Shown: one piece after another, positions 18,642-27,568 of the stretch
How the letters are laid out: the number at the start of each line of letters is the position of its first letter
Position numbering within the stretch: the stretch's first letter is position 1
DNA from: Ruminococcus sp.
GTDB lineage: Bacteria > Bacillota > Clostridia > Oscillospirales > Ruminococcaceae
Direction of reading: 5' to 3'
NCBI GenBank assembly: GCA_021770655.1
Contig: JAETQO010000012.1
Span: 1-64,000 of the forward strand
Length of the DNA: 64,000 nucleotides
Made by a program: the position numbers and the translations under genes
The notes under the pieces: model-generated
What the model was told of the DNA's origin: nothing
Database searches by the model: none
The model's input: the letters and a program-made list of their open reading frames with translations, nothing else

Positions 18642-18823
18642 AAGGAAACGCTGTCAAATCAAATTCGCCCCGTTCAATGCGGGAATTCACGCGGCTGAAT
18701 TTGATACGCTTCGCTTTAATCAGCGTATCCTTGGAAAACGCTGATCAAATCAAATTCGCCCCGTTCAATGCGGGAATTCATGCGGCTGAATTTGATACGC
18801 TCGCTTTAATCAGCGTATCTCTA
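18642..18823. repeat. two tandem copies of an about 90-bp palindromic repeat
   Basis: Copy 1 is about 18642-18730, copy 2 about 18733-18823. Each holds ACGCTG(A)TCAAATCAAATTCGCC-like left and GGCTGAATTTGATACG...AATCAGCGT right arms that fold into a long hairpin, with a small GTTCAATGCGGGAATTC centre. Copies differ at only a few positions. They lie in the divergent intergenic region 18480-18931, between two promoters. Confidence 0.85.
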
Positions 18824-18856
18824 ATGTGAAAATAAGATGAAAAAACTCGCTTTTAT

Positions 18857-18885
18857 TTGACAAGCGGGTTAAACTGTAATATAAT
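18857..18885 (+). promoter_or_regulatory. sigma-A promoter of the LCP gene
   Basis: TTGACA (18857-18862), 17 bp, TATAAT (18880-18885). Confidence 0.85.
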
Positions 18886-18931
18886 ATTGTTATTGTGGAA
18901 AAACGGAGAGATTCTGAAAGGATTGGTGTAA

Positions 18932-20377
18932 ATGACTTATCCGAATAACGGACGACAAAACGGACGCTCCGACAGATATACAAATCGGAGCGTATATAAC
19001 GAAAACAACAGCGGCAATCAGGATATATACGAGCAGGAATATCAGCGTCAGCTTGAACAGTTCAGCCGAATGGACAATGAAAACTTTGATGACGGCGTTG
19101 ATCTTCAATTTCATCAGCCCGGCGAGGATAACTACGACTATCATGACTATTATGACGAGGGCTACGAAGAAGACTATATCAGACAAGACCGCAGAGCGCA
19201 GTATACAAAACGACCCGACGCTAACGGACAAAGCGCTCCGCACAGACAAACCGGAAACAGCTCCCGTCAAAACAGCAAGCCTTCCCAATCAAAAAGCAGA
19301 ACAGGTTCAGACAACAATCTGCAATTCGGAGCTAATAATCATAACCGGCCTCAAAGCAAAAATAAAAATAAAAAGCAGTCTTCAAAGAAAAGGAACAGCA
19401 AAGTGGAGAATAAAAAACGTCACCCTGTCAAAACTTTTTTAAAAGTGCTGATAATAATTATTTTAATACTGTTTATCCTTGCCAACCTGCTTATATGGAG
19501 ATATATCGGCATGGTAAACACCGTCAAACGTGGCGAGCGTTCGGTAACGAACGCCTCAATGAGTGATTCCGATGTAAGAAATATCCTCGTTATAGGTTCT
19601 GATACCCGAAGCGTCGAACAGCGGGGAAGAACAGACTCTATGATACTTCTCTCCGTAAACAGCAAAACAAAGGAGATAACCATGACCTCCTTTATGAGAG
19701 ATATGTACGTTGAGATAGTCGGCAAGGACGCCGACGGCAACGACATAGACACATGGGATAAAATGAACGCCGCATATGTATACGGCGGAGCGGAACTGCT
19801 TATGGATACCATTGAATATAATTTTGATATATCCGTTGACGATTATGTTTATATCGATTTCTATTCATTCGTTGACATCGTTGACGCTATCGGCGGAATT
19901 GAGATCGAAATATCCGATGAGGAAGCCGAAGGAATGAAACCGCCTATGGCAGAACAAAATAAGATCCTCGGCAACGAAAAGGGTACGGATTATCTTGAGC
20001 ACGGCGGAAAGCTTACTCTTAACGGCAATCAGGCGCTCGCCTACGCAAGACTCAGATATGTCGGAAACGCCGATTTTGAGCGAACCGAAAGACAGCGTAC
20101 TGTTATCTCCAAGATAATCGAAAAAGTAAAATCTTCAAGTCCGCTCACCATTGACAAATTTGCAAAAGCATCAATGTCTCACCTTACCACAAACATGTCA
20201 AAAGCTGAGCTTTACGCACTAACCTATAAGGCGATATTCTCACTGAACTATGATATAAACTCACTGAGAATACCCGACGACGATTCCTATACCTACGGTA
20301 ATCACAGCGGACAGTCTACCCTTGACGTCGATTTTGAAAAATGCAGACAACTTCTGCGCGAGAACATATATAAATAA
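18932..20377 (+). CDS. LytR-CpsA-Psr (LCP) family glycopolymer ligase
   Basis: Predicted to attach teichoic-acid-like or capsular polymers to peptidoglycan outside the cell, 481 aa. Residues 1-165 are a low-complexity, Asn/Gln/Arg/Asp/Tyr-rich cytosolic region. One transmembrane helix follows (about 170-190), then the LCP domain. It has RNILVIGSD, GRTDSMILL with the catalytic-type Arg and Asp, TSFMRDMYVEI, and the later YARLRYVGNADFERTERQR motif, cited here by its ARLRYV and RTERQR ends. It is divergent from the glycopolymer export operon, which fits a ligase for that product. GAAAGGATTGG supports the start. Confidence 0.92.
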   Translation: MTYPNNGRQNGRSDRYTNRSVYNENNSGNQDIYEQEYQRQLEQFSRMDNENFDDGVDLQFHQPGEDNYDYHDYYDEGYEEDYIRQDRRAQYTKRPDANGQSAPHRQTGNSSRQNSKPSQSKSRTGSDNNLQFGANNHNRPQSKNKNKKQSSKKRNSKVENKKRHPVKTFLKVLIIIILILFILANLLIWRYIGMVNTVKRGERSVTNASMSDSDVRNILVIGSDTRSVEQRGRTDSMILLSVNSKTKEITMTSFMRDMYVEIVGKDADGNDIDTWDKMNAAYVYGGAELLMDTIEYNFDISVDDYVYIDFYSFVDIVDAIGGIEIEISDEEAEGMKPPMAEQNKILGNEKGTDYLEHGGKLTLNGNQALAYARLRYVGNADFERTERQRTVISKIIEKVKSSSPLTIDKFAKASMSHLTTNMSKAELYALTYKAIFSLNYDINSLRIPDDDSYTYGNHSGQSTLDVDFEKCRQLLRENIYK

Positions 20378-20382
20378 AAAAG

Positions 20383-20426
20383 AAAACGCATTCTGTCCGA
20401 TCTTGTATCAGATAGAATGCGTTTTT
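20383..20426 (+). terminator. terminator after LCP gene
   Basis: AAAACGCATTCTGTC and GATAGAATGCGTTTTT arms with an intervening loop. Confidence 0.85.
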
Positions 20427-20507
20427 ATATGATCTTTGTGGCTGTTACTCTGCGCCGCTGTCTGTTTCCTCCGCCTCAAGCCCGATTAGAATATTTAATG
20501 GTAAAAA

Positions 20508-20552
20508 TTTAAGGTAACGCCGCACAACTATTGTGTGCGGTGTTACCTTAAT
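20508..20552. repeat. minimal MITE-like hairpin
   Basis: TTAAGGTAACGCCGCACA and TGTGCGGTGTTACCTTAA around a 7-base centre, a nearly perfect 44-bp hairpin. It looks like one end of the full element plus its mirror. The remainder of 20427-20663 shows no supported feature. Confidence 0.8.
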
Positions 20553-20663
20553 TATGTGAAAAGTAAATTATTGATGTTAATATATTAACAAAATTCAATA
20601 ATAATTGATGTAATCATTACCAAACCCTGAGGAAAACTTTTCATGTATATAGGAAATAAACAG

Positions 20664-20694
20664 TAAGGAAAGCACCATGCTCTCCTTACTTTTT
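20664..20694 (-). terminator. terminator of metal ATPase gene
   Basis: AGTAAGGAAAGC and GCTCTCCTTACT around ACCAT. T-rich on the plus side and TGTTTATTT on the minus side. Confidence 0.6.
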
Positions 20695-20696
20695 TC

Positions 20697-23030
20697 TTAT
20701 TTCACTCTACTGCTTCTCAGCGCGTTCAGAATAGCTATCACCGCAACTCCAACGTCGGCAAATACCGCAAGCCACATTCCCGCAATGCCCAGCGCGCCAA
20801 GCGCAAGAACTATCGCTTTGACCCCAAGAGCGAACACTATGTTTTCCCTAACAATTACCATAGTCTTGCGTGAGATCTTTACTGCGTCTGCAATACTTTC
20901 AGGCTCGTCGTTCATAAGCACAACGTCCGCCGCCTCTATAGCAATGTCCGAACCAAGTCCGCCCATTGCTATGCCTATATCCGCCCTCGCGATAACAGGC
21001 GCGTCGTTTATCCCGTCACCCGCAAAAGCCACAAGCCTGCGCTGAGGATCGCTTATAAGCTCCTCAACCCTTTCGACCTTGTTTTCAGGAAGAAGTTCGC
21101 TGTAAAGTGTCCTTATCCCGACCTTGTAAGCCACTTCTTCCGCCGTCTGCCGCTTATCTCCCGTCAACAGCACCGTTTCCACGCCAAGTGACCTGAGTCT
21201 TTCAACTGCCTTAGCCGAACTTTCCTTGATCTCATCGCCAAGCAAAATCCTTCCGATATACTTTCCGCCCAACGCCACATACACAGACGTTGCACCGTCC
21301 TCAGAAGAGGAAACCTCTATGCCGTTACCCTCAAGAAAACTTTTCTTTCCGCAAAGCGCCGGCATTCCGTCAAACCTTGCTTTCACGCCGTTTCCTGCAA
21401 GCTCCTGAATATCCGTAAGTCTTTTTTCATCAAAATCTTTTCCGTACCGAGCCACTATAGACGATCCGATTGGGTGAGTGGACATACTTTCGCAGTAAGC
21501 CGCCGTTTCGAGCAGTTTATCCTCGGAAACCTCCTGAGGTATAATTTCAAGGACCGCAAAACGTCCCTTTGTAAGCGTACCTGTCTTATCCACAGCGAGG
21601 GTCCTGCATTTCGACATAGTTTCAAGATTTTTTGCACCTTTGATAAGAATACCCTTCTTTGATGCTCCGCCTATTCCTGCAAAGAATGAAAGCGGAACGG
21701 AAATAACCAAAGCGCAGGGACAGGAAATAACAAGAAACAGCAACCCTCTGTAAAACCATTTTGAAAACTGTCCGAAACCAAACGCAAAGCATGGTATAAA
21801 TGTAAGCGCAAGCGCGGCGATAACAACCGCAGGCGTATAAACTCTTGCAAAGCGTGTAATGAACTTTTCGGTTTTCGCTTTTCTGGCGCCGGAGTTCTGC
21901 ACCATATCAAGTATCTTTGCTACAGCGGATTCGTGGAAAGTGTTCGTTACCTTTATTTTAAGCAGACCTCTCAGATTTGTCGAACCGCTTAAAACGCTGT
22001 CGCCCACTCCGACTTGAACAGGAAGAAATTCACCCGTGAGCGCTGAAACGTCAAGTTCGGAACCGCCCTCGCATACCACGCCGTCCAACGGGATCCTCTC
22101 GCCTGTCTTTACCGCTATTTCTTCTCCTGCCGCAACCTCTTCGGGAGATACCGACACGCTCTTTCCGTTTCTGATAACCGTCACCGATTCGGGCTTTAAT
22201 TCCATAAGCTTAGTGATAGACTTCCTCGAATGCTCGACAGCTATAGTCTGGAAAAGCTCTCCGACCTGGAAAAACAGCATGACTGCCGCGCCCTCTCTGA
22301 AATCCCCGAGTGCAAACGCACCGACCGTAGCGATCGTCATAAGCAGAGATTCGTCAAAAGCCTCACCCTTGATAAGATTTCTTACAGCGGCTATCACTAC
22401 ATCCAGACCTGAAATAAGATATGCCGCAACAGCCAGAACAGCGCTGATGATCTTCAGTGTATTTCCACTGCCAAGCTTATCCAAAATCATAGATACAATA
22501 AATAAAACCGCCGCCACAGACAGCCTTGCAACATCACCCTTGTGATCCTTATCCTCCGGTGCGTCAACAGCCGATGAACCATAGTCGCTTATTTCAACAT
22601 CGGGTTCAAGCTTATGAATGCAGTTCTCTATCTCTTTACGCAAAACAGGATTTGAGCCGTCGTTCATGACCGTCAACGTCTTGTTGACAAAGCTTACCTC
22701 GGCACTGCTCACTCCTCCAAGCTCGCCTATCCTTACGCCTATCTTTTCGGCGCACTGCGGACAGTCAAGTCCCTCAAGCTTTAAAGTAAGCGTTTTAAAT
22801 TCTCCGCCGCTCAGATCAACTACCCTTACATCAGGCTCAAGCTTGTGAACACAATTTTCGATCTGAGTAAGTATATCCTTTACAGCACCGTCACAGTCTA
22901 CCGACAGCTTTTTATTTATGAAATCAAGGCTTGCCAACTTTACGCCCGGCAACTCCCCTACTCTCTTTTCTATTTTCTCAGCGCAGTTAGGACAATCCAA
23001 TCCCTCCAGCAGAAGTACCAATTTATTCAT
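20697..23030 (-). CDS. cadA: heavy-metal-translocating P1B-type ATPase (Cd/Zn/Pb class)
   Basis: Predicted metal efflux pump, 777 aa. Two N-terminal heavy-metal-associated domains carry CPNC (13-16) and CPQC (87-90). The transmembrane metal site is CPC (434-436), the phosphorylation site DKTGT (478-482), and the hinge GDGINDAP appears near the end. The tandem HMA domains, 84% alike in their core motifs by eye, suggest internal duplication. The ArsR-type repressor gene lies 33 bp upstream in the same operon, as in cadCA. Assignment to cadmium/zinc rather than copper rests on the CPC context and the repressor class. Confidence 0.88.
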   Translation of the reverse strand: MNKLVLLLEGLDCPNCAEKIEKRVGELPGVKLASLDFINKKLSVDCDGAVKDILTQIENCVHKLEPDVRVVDLSGGEFKTLTLKLEGLDCPQCAEKIGVRIGELGGVSSAEVSFVNKTLTVMNDGSNPVLRKEIENCIHKLEPDVEISDYGSSAVDAPEDKDHKGDVARLSVAAVLFIVSMILDKLGSGNTLKIISAVLAVAAYLISGLDVVIAAVRNLIKGEAFDESLLMTIATVGAFALGDFREGAAVMLFFQVGELFQTIAVEHSRKSITKLMELKPESVTVIRNGKSVSVSPEEVAAGEEIAVKTGERIPLDGVVCEGGSELDVSALTGEFLPVQVGVGDSVLSGSTNLRGLLKIKVTNTFHESAVAKILDMVQNSGARKAKTEKFITRFARVYTPAVVIAALALTFIPCFAFGFGQFSKWFYRGLLFLVISCPCALVISVPLSFFAGIGGASKKGILIKGAKNLETMSKCRTLAVDKTGTLTKGRFAVLEIIPQEVSEDKLLETAAYCESMSTHPIGSSIVARYGKDFDEKRLTDIQELAGNGVKARFDGMPALCGKKSFLEGNGIEVSSSEDGATSVYVALGGKYIGRILLGDEIKESSAKAVERLRSLGVETVLLTGDKRQTAEEVAYKVGIRTLYSELLPENKVERVEELISDPQRRLVAFAGDGINDAPVIARADIGIAMGGLGSDIAIEAADVVLMNDEPESIADAVKISRKTMVIVRENIVFALGVKAIVLALGALGIAGMWLAVFADVGVAVIAILNALRSSRVK

Positions 23031-23063
23031 TTTACCTTTCTCCTAAAGCAAAAATTCTTTGAG

Positions 23064-23420
23064 TTATTCGGTAATGTGTTCCATTCCCATACTCAGAATA
23101 GTAGCCACATGCTCGTCGGATACCGAATAATAAACTGTTTTTCCCTCACGCCTGTATTTTACAAGCCTTGCCTGTTTCAGAACTCTGAGCTGATGAGATA
23201 TAGCCGACTGCGTCATTTCCAGCAATTCAGCAATGTCGCATACACACATCTCATCTCTTATAAGCGAAAAAAGGATCTTAACCCTCGTTTGATCGCCAAG
23301 CACCTTGAAAAGCTCCGCAATGTCGTATATTTCTTCCTCCACAGGCATCATTGCGCCTATTTGTGCGACCTTTTCAATATTCTTGCCGCCGCATTGTTTA
23401 TGCTCGTTAAACTCGCTCAT
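23064..23420 (-). CDS. cadC: ArsR/SmtB-family metal-responsive repressor (CadC type)
   Basis: 118 aa winged-helix dimeric repressor. The alpha-3 metal site ELCVCD appears as EMCVCD with C59, C61 and D62. C10 and the nearby His8 could complete a CadC-like site. The DNA-reading helix is TQSAISHQLRVL. It likely represses its own operon until Cd, Zn or Pb binds; operator at 23436-23455 and promoter at 23461-23488. GAAGGTTATTAA lies before the start. Confidence 0.88.
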   Translation of the reverse strand: MSEFNEHKQCGGKNIEKVAQIGAMMPVEEEIYDIAELFKVLGDQTRVKILFSLIRDEMCVCDIAELLEMTQSAISHQLRVLKQARLVKYRREGKTVYYSVSDEHVATILSMGMEHITE

Positions 23421-23435
23421 TTAATAACCTTCTTT

Positions 23436-23455
23436 CATATGAATGGTTGTTCATG
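23436..23455. promoter_or_regulatory. candidate ArsR/CadC operator
   Basis: CATATGAATGGTTGTTCATG, an imperfect inverted repeat (TGAA...TTCA core) between the -10 element and the start codon. A second half-like ATATGTTCAT lies in the promoter spacer. Confidence 0.6.
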
Positions 23456-23460
23456 TGTTT

Positions 23461-23488
23461 ATTATATCATATGTTCATTATTTGTCAA
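23461..23488 (-). promoter_or_regulatory. sigma-A promoter of cadC-cadA
   Basis: Minus strand TTGACA (23488-23483), 16 bp, TATAAT (23466-23461). The spacer contains TGAACATATGA. Confidence 0.8.
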
Positions 23489-23639
23489 GGGGCAAGTATA
23501 AACAATTTGTTAATTCTACAGCTATCAATAAAATATAGCACAATTATTATATGCCTAATGTGAAATAATATTTTTCGTCTGATCGGCTTGATTTAACAAA
23601 CTTTATTTCAAAGGCATTGTCTGATATTCCGTACAAAAC

Positions 23640-23671
23640 AAAACCGAACAGCACCAAAGCCGTTCGGTTTG
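23640..23671 (-). terminator. terminator of degV gene
   Basis: AAACCGAAC and GTTCGGTTT arms with an inner GC pair. The minus strand continues TTTTGTTTTG. Confidence 0.75.
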
Positions 23672-23692
23672 AATAACAGATATTGAATTGTC

Positions 23693-24574
23693 TTATCTTT
23701 CCTCGCCCATAAAGAAAATCGCAAGAGTTCCCGGGCCTGAGTGAGAACCTATAACAGGACCTGTATAGCAAATATGCACCTTGCCTGCACCAAGTTTTTT
23801 CATTTGCTTTGCCGCATACTCTGCGTCCTCTATGCAATCTCCGTGACATATTGCGGCAACCGGATTTTCCCAGCCGCCCAGCCTTTCGCTCATCATTTCT
23901 ATCAGCTTATCGATAGACTGCTTTCTGCCTCTTACTTTACCAACAGGAATAAGATGTCCGTCGTTATCAACATGAAGCACGGGCTTTATTCCCAGAATTG
24001 AACCCGCTATCGCCGCAGTTTTGGACACCCGTCCTCCGCGATGAAGATATTTCAGATCGTCCACCGTAAAAATGTGACAAAGATGAAGTTTATTCGCCTC
24101 TAACCAGTTTTCCAGTTCTCCTATCGACATTCCCGACTTTTTCTTTTCATCTGCCTTTATGAGCAGAAGTCCCTCTCCTGTGGAAGCGCAAAGCGAATCC
24201 ACGCATTTGATCTTTCCCTCCGGGTACTTCTCGGCAAGGTTGTCTCTTGCAATACAGGCGGCGTTGAAACTGCCGCTCAATCCCGAAGAGAATCCGAGAT
24301 ACAGCACGTCATACCCCGCCGCAAGCTCTTTTTCAAAAGCCGCCTCATAAACAGAAGGCGATATCTGTGAAGTCTTGGTCACCGCTCCGTTTCTCATAGC
24401 GTCATAAAACTCTTTCATAGATATATCGTTTCCGCTGTGAGCCTTTCCGTCCACCTCGTAGGACAAATCAAGTATCTCCACGTCCATACCTTTCAGTAGT
24501 TCGTCCGACAGATCGCAGGTCGAATCCGAATAAAGCTTATATTTTCTGTCCTTGATATTTTCCGGCATATCCAT
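23693..24574 (-). CDS. DegV family fatty-acid-binding protein
   Basis: Predicted fatty-acid-binding partner of fatty acid kinase (FakB-like), which feeds exogenous fatty acids into phospholipid synthesis. It is 293 aa, slightly longer than usual. Family features are the YSDSTCDLS start (15-23), TSQISPSVY, the LGFSSGLSGS loop that caps the acyl carboxylate, and GRVS/AAIAGSILGIKPVL in the second domain. No fakA is in the window. Promoter at 24605-24633. Confidence 0.9.
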   Translation of the reverse strand: MDMPENIKDRKYKLYSDSTCDLSDELLKGMDVEILDLSYEVDGKAHSGNDISMKEFYDAMRNGAVTKTSQISPSVYEAAFEKELAAGYDVLYLGFSSGLSGSFNAACIARDNLAEKYPEGKIKCVDSLCASTGEGLLLIKADEKKKSGMSIGELENWLEANKLHLCHIFTVDDLKYLHRGGRVSKTAAIAGSILGIKPVLHVDNDGHLIPVGKVRGRKQSIDKLIEMMSERLGGWENPVAAICHGDCIEDAEYAAKQMKKLGAGKVHICYTGPVIGSHSGPGTLAIFFMGEER

Positions 24575-24604
24575 ATCCCCCTCTTAAATTATATCTTAAT
24601 AATA

Positions 24605-24633
24605 TATATATCACAATTTCTCCTTTTTTTCAA
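24605..24633 (-). promoter_or_regulatory. promoter of degV gene
   Basis: Minus strand TTGAAA (24633-24628), 17 bp, TATATA (24610-24605). Confidence 0.6.
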
Positions 24634-24664
24634 TAGTTTCCTAAAAAAATTTCGGCATATTCTT

Positions 24665-24701
24665 TTAAGGCGGCAGTCGGTGATTGGCAGTATTGCCTTA
24701 T
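24665..24701. repeat. degenerate MITE-like relic
   Basis: TTAAGGCGGCAGTC... and ...GCAGTATTGCCTTA, a worn hairpin of the dispersed family. A similar relic is at 27207-27240. Confidence 0.5.
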
Positions 24702-24756
24702 TTTATCCGACAGAATCATTTATTACAAACCTCCTGCATTTTTTGCGGCAAATTTA

Positions 24757-27123
24757 TTATGAACATATCTGCTTTTCACGCTGATCTACCGTAAGACTGC
24801 CTTCGCAAACGTCCAGCAAAAAGCACTTTCCTGTGCCGCTCAGTATCCTGTCCGAGATCTGATTTTCTATCTCCTCTGTCACAAGCTTTCTTATACCTCG
24901 GGCTGAACTGCTTTTTCCGTAAGCCTTATCTGCGATGTACTTAGCCACAGCCTCACCGTATTCAAGAGTGCAGCCGATCGCTGTCATTCTGCCTTTCAGC
25001 CCTGCCAGCTCCAGCTCCGCTATTTTTTTCATATCCGCCGCCGTCAAATCGTTGAACACCACTATCTCATCGATTCTTCCCAAAAGCTCCGGAGACATGA
25101 ATTTCTTCAATTCTGAAAGCATTTCCTTTTTCATCTCCCTTGCCCTGTCCTCCGCCGAGATTTTGCCGCCGAATCCAAGAGATTTCTTTTCCGCAAGCTT
25201 TTTCACTCCGATGTTGGAGGTCATTATAATTATTACATTTGAAAATGAAATGTTTCTTCCCGAAGAATCCGTAACAAAACCGTCCTCCAGAATTTGCAGA
25301 AGAATGTTGTATATATCCGGGTGCGCCTTTTCAATCTCGTCAAGGAGCAGGACTGCATAAGGCTTTTTTCTTACCTGCTCCGTAAGCTGTCCGCCTTCGT
25401 CGAATCCTACATAACCCGGCGGAGAACCGATAAGCCGCGAAACGCTGTGCCGTTCCATATATTCCGACATATCCAGCTTTATTATCGCGTCGTCACGTCC
25501 GAACAGAGCCTTTGCCAGATTTTTTGCCAGTTGGCTTTTTCCCACTCCCGTAGAGCCAAGAAATACAAAGCTTCCCACAGGACGGTTTAAGGCTTTAAGC
25601 CCCGCCCTGCAACGCCTGATCGAAGCGCAAAGTCTGTGAACGGCGTTCTCCTGCCCGATGATGTCCTTGTCAAGGATTTCCTCAAGATTCATCAGCCTTT
25701 CCGCCTCGTCCATACCGATAGAACTGCAGTTTATTCCGGTCCATTTTGATACCACACTGTCAATATGTTTTTTTTCAAGGACTGTTTTTCCCTTTCTGTT
25801 TTCCGAAGTAATAGCCGAAAGATAAGCGTCGCGGCTTATTTTGCCCTGAACATAATCGTTGAATGCGGCTGAGATCTTTTCTCCCGATCTCTCGCCCGAA
25901 GTCTCAATTCTTGCACAGGCACAGGCTTCGTCAAGTATATCTATCGCCTTGTCGGGAAAAAATCTGTCGGTAACATACCGTTGAGCAAGCCTTACTGCAT
26001 ATGAAACAAGCTCTTCGCCTATTTCTACGCCGTGATGTTCCTCATATTTCCCCACCAGACCCGCAAGTATCTCACAGGTCTGCTCGGCAGTCGGTTCTTC
26101 TATCCTTACTTTCTGAAAACGCCGCTCCATAGCCGAATCCTTTTCGATATTCTTCCTGTATTCGTCAAAAGTCGTTGCTCCGATTATTTGAAGGCCCCGT
26201 CTTGCAAGCTGCGGCTTCAGAATGTTTGCCGCGTCTATCGCGCCCTCCGCCGCGCCCGCTCCCATAATGTTGTGTATCTCATCAATAAACAGAATAACGT
26301 TTCCCGCAGAAACAGCCTCGTCCATACAGCCCTTTAGCCGCTCCTCAAAATCTCCTCTGTATTTCGCACCCGCCAGAAGCGACGTAAGGTCCAACGCAAA
26401 TATCCGCTTACCCGAAAGTATAGCTGGAGCGTCTCCGAGCATTATTTTCCGGGCAAGCCCCTCGACAACAGCGGTCTTTCCTACTCCGGCCTCCCCTACA
26501 AGACAGGGATTGTTTTTCGTTCTGCGGCAGAGTATCTCCATTATTCTCTCCGTCTCTTCTTCTCTTCCCAAGCAAGGATCAAAGCCCTCGCACTCGCTCC
26601 GTTTCGTCAGTTCTCTCCCATAACGTTCCAAGGTTTTCAGTTTTGGATAATTCCTGTCCGCAAAAATATTCTGCTCATTGCCCGAAAGAGTGCAGTCGTT
26701 ATACATCTTGTTGCAGTTTATCCCAATCTGCTGAAGTATCTCAAAAGCACAGCAATCCGAACTTCTCAAAAGCATTGCCAGAATATACTCTGTTCCGGCG
26801 ATCTCTCCCCCAAGGCTCTCACAAAGCTTTACCGCTCCCCTTAGCGCATTTGACGCATTCGGCGTAAAATCATTCTGAGACAGCCGGCAGGGCGTTCCCC
26901 TGCCTATTATTCTTTCGATCTCCTCCTCGACCTTCGGTACGGTGACTCCGTATTTAAGCAGAACAGCCGCCGCAGTCGTCCCCTCGCCGTAAGCCGCGCT
27001 CAGCAGAAGATGTTCCGTACCGATGTAAGTATGTCCCCATTTTCCGGCAAAAGAAACAGCATTTCTGATAAGCTCTCTTGCCTTTCTTGTATACCGCTCA
27101 ATATCAAAGCCTGAATAATTCAT
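24757..27123 (-). CDS. clpC: ClpC-type AAA+ unfoldase
   Basis: Two-ring ATPase that unfolds proteins for ClpP or acts as a chaperone, 788 aa. The N-domain repeats span 1-145. AAA-1 has Walker A GEAGVGKT (210-217) and FIDEIHN. The middle region (about 400-460) is short. AAA-2 has GSTGVGKS (about 526-533) and LLLDEIEKAHPDIYN, with the sensor/arginine region FGRDDAIIKLDMSEYMER cut here to KLDMSEYMER. There is no clear UVR motif, so it may be ClpC-like rather than canonical ClpC. The mcsA-mcsB-ctsR genes that usually precede clpC are absent. No CtsR box was seen upstream. Confidence 0.88.
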   Translation of the reverse strand: MNYSGFDIERYTRKARELIRNAVSFAGKWGHTYIGTEHLLLSAAYGEGTTAAAVLLKYGVTVPKVEEEIERIIGRGTPCRLSQNDFTPNASNALRGAVKLCESLGGEIAGTEYILAMLLRSSDCCAFEILQQIGINCNKMYNDCTLSGNEQNIFADRNYPKLKTLERYGRELTKRSECEGFDPCLGREEETERIMEILCRRTKNNPCLVGEAGVGKTAVVEGLARKIMLGDAPAILSGKRIFALDLTSLLAGAKYRGDFEERLKGCMDEAVSAGNVILFIDEIHNIMGAGAAEGAIDAANILKPQLARRGLQIIGATTFDEYRKNIEKDSAMERRFQKVRIEEPTAEQTCEILAGLVGKYEEHHGVEIGEELVSYAVRLAQRYVTDRFFPDKAIDILDEACACARIETSGERSGEKISAAFNDYVQGKISRDAYLSAITSENRKGKTVLEKKHIDSVVSKWTGINCSSIGMDEAERLMNLEEILDKDIIGQENAVHRLCASIRRCRAGLKALNRPVGSFVFLGSTGVGKSQLAKNLAKALFGRDDAIIKLDMSEYMERHSVSRLIGSPPGYVGFDEGGQLTEQVRKKPYAVLLLDEIEKAHPDIYNILLQILEDGFVTDSSGRNISFSNVIIIMTSNIGVKKLAEKKSLGFGGKISAEDRAREMKKEMLSELKKFMSPELLGRIDEIVVFNDLTAADMKKIAELELAGLKGRMTAIGCTLEYGEAVAKYIADKAYGKSSSARGIRKLVTEEIENQISDRILSGTGKCFLLDVCEGSLTVDQREKQICS

Positions 27124-27206
27124 TTATATCACACCTTTCAGAATGTATCGTATAAATTCTTGACAATCCGGATATAAATTATTCTTTCCCTATAATAATT
27201 CAGCAG

Positions 27207-27240
27207 GCTCTTTAAGGCAACAGTCATTTTTATATTGCCT
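27207..27240. repeat. degenerate MITE-like relic
   Basis: TTTAAGGCAACAGTC and ATATTGCCTC ends around a short AT-rich centre. Much shorter than the full element. Confidence 0.4.
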
Positions 27241-27387
27241 CTATATTCTTATGCACAGGACAAATTCAGCTTGCAAAAAATTTTGTAACACTTTTTTTCC
27301 ACCGTCATAAACTGTACTATAAAGCAAACGGAGCGGTACAAAAACCGACCGGCTTTATAAATTCAAACAAAAAAGGAGACATCATTT

Positions 27388-27519
27388 ATGAACGGTTGCG
27401 GATTTGGCGGTTGCTGGTGGATCATCATTCTCGTCCTCATTATTTTCTGTTGCTGCGGCGGCGGAAACTGGGGCGGCTGCGGCGGCTGCGAGAACAACGG
27501 CTGCGGATGCGGATGCTAA
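27388..27519 (+). CDS. 43-residue Cys/Gly-rich single-pass membrane peptide
   Basis: Short ORF with an excellent ribosome site (AAAAGGAGAC, 8 bases before ATG) and its own terminator. Residues 4-9 are Cys/Gly-rich, residues 10-20 form a hydrophobic helix (WWIIILVLIIF), then CCC (21-23) and a tail of Gly, Asn and Cys. There are ten cysteines: 4, 9, 21, 22, 23, 31, 34, 39, 41 and 43. The layout recalls small YjcZ-type sporulation membrane peptides but is richer in Cys; a metal-binding or cross-linked spore protein is possible. No processing or transport genes lie beside it, so a bacteriocin is less likely. Confidence 0.75.
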   Translation: MNGCGFGGCWWIIILVLIIFCCCGGGNWGGCGGCENNGCGCGC

Positions 27520-27536
27520 TCTAACGCGCAAAAAAG

Positions 27537-27568
27537 CGGCGGAGCTACACGGCTCCGCCATTTTTTTA
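27537..27568. terminator. bidirectional terminator
   Basis: GGCGGAGC, TACAC, GGCTCCGCC, with a T-run on the plus strand and CTTTTTTG on the minus strand. It ends the small peptide gene and the convergent PPK2 gene. Confidence 0.9.

Noticed and set aside
24757-27123. ClpB rather than ClpC
   Set aside because: The middle region is far too short for the ClpB coiled-coil propeller.
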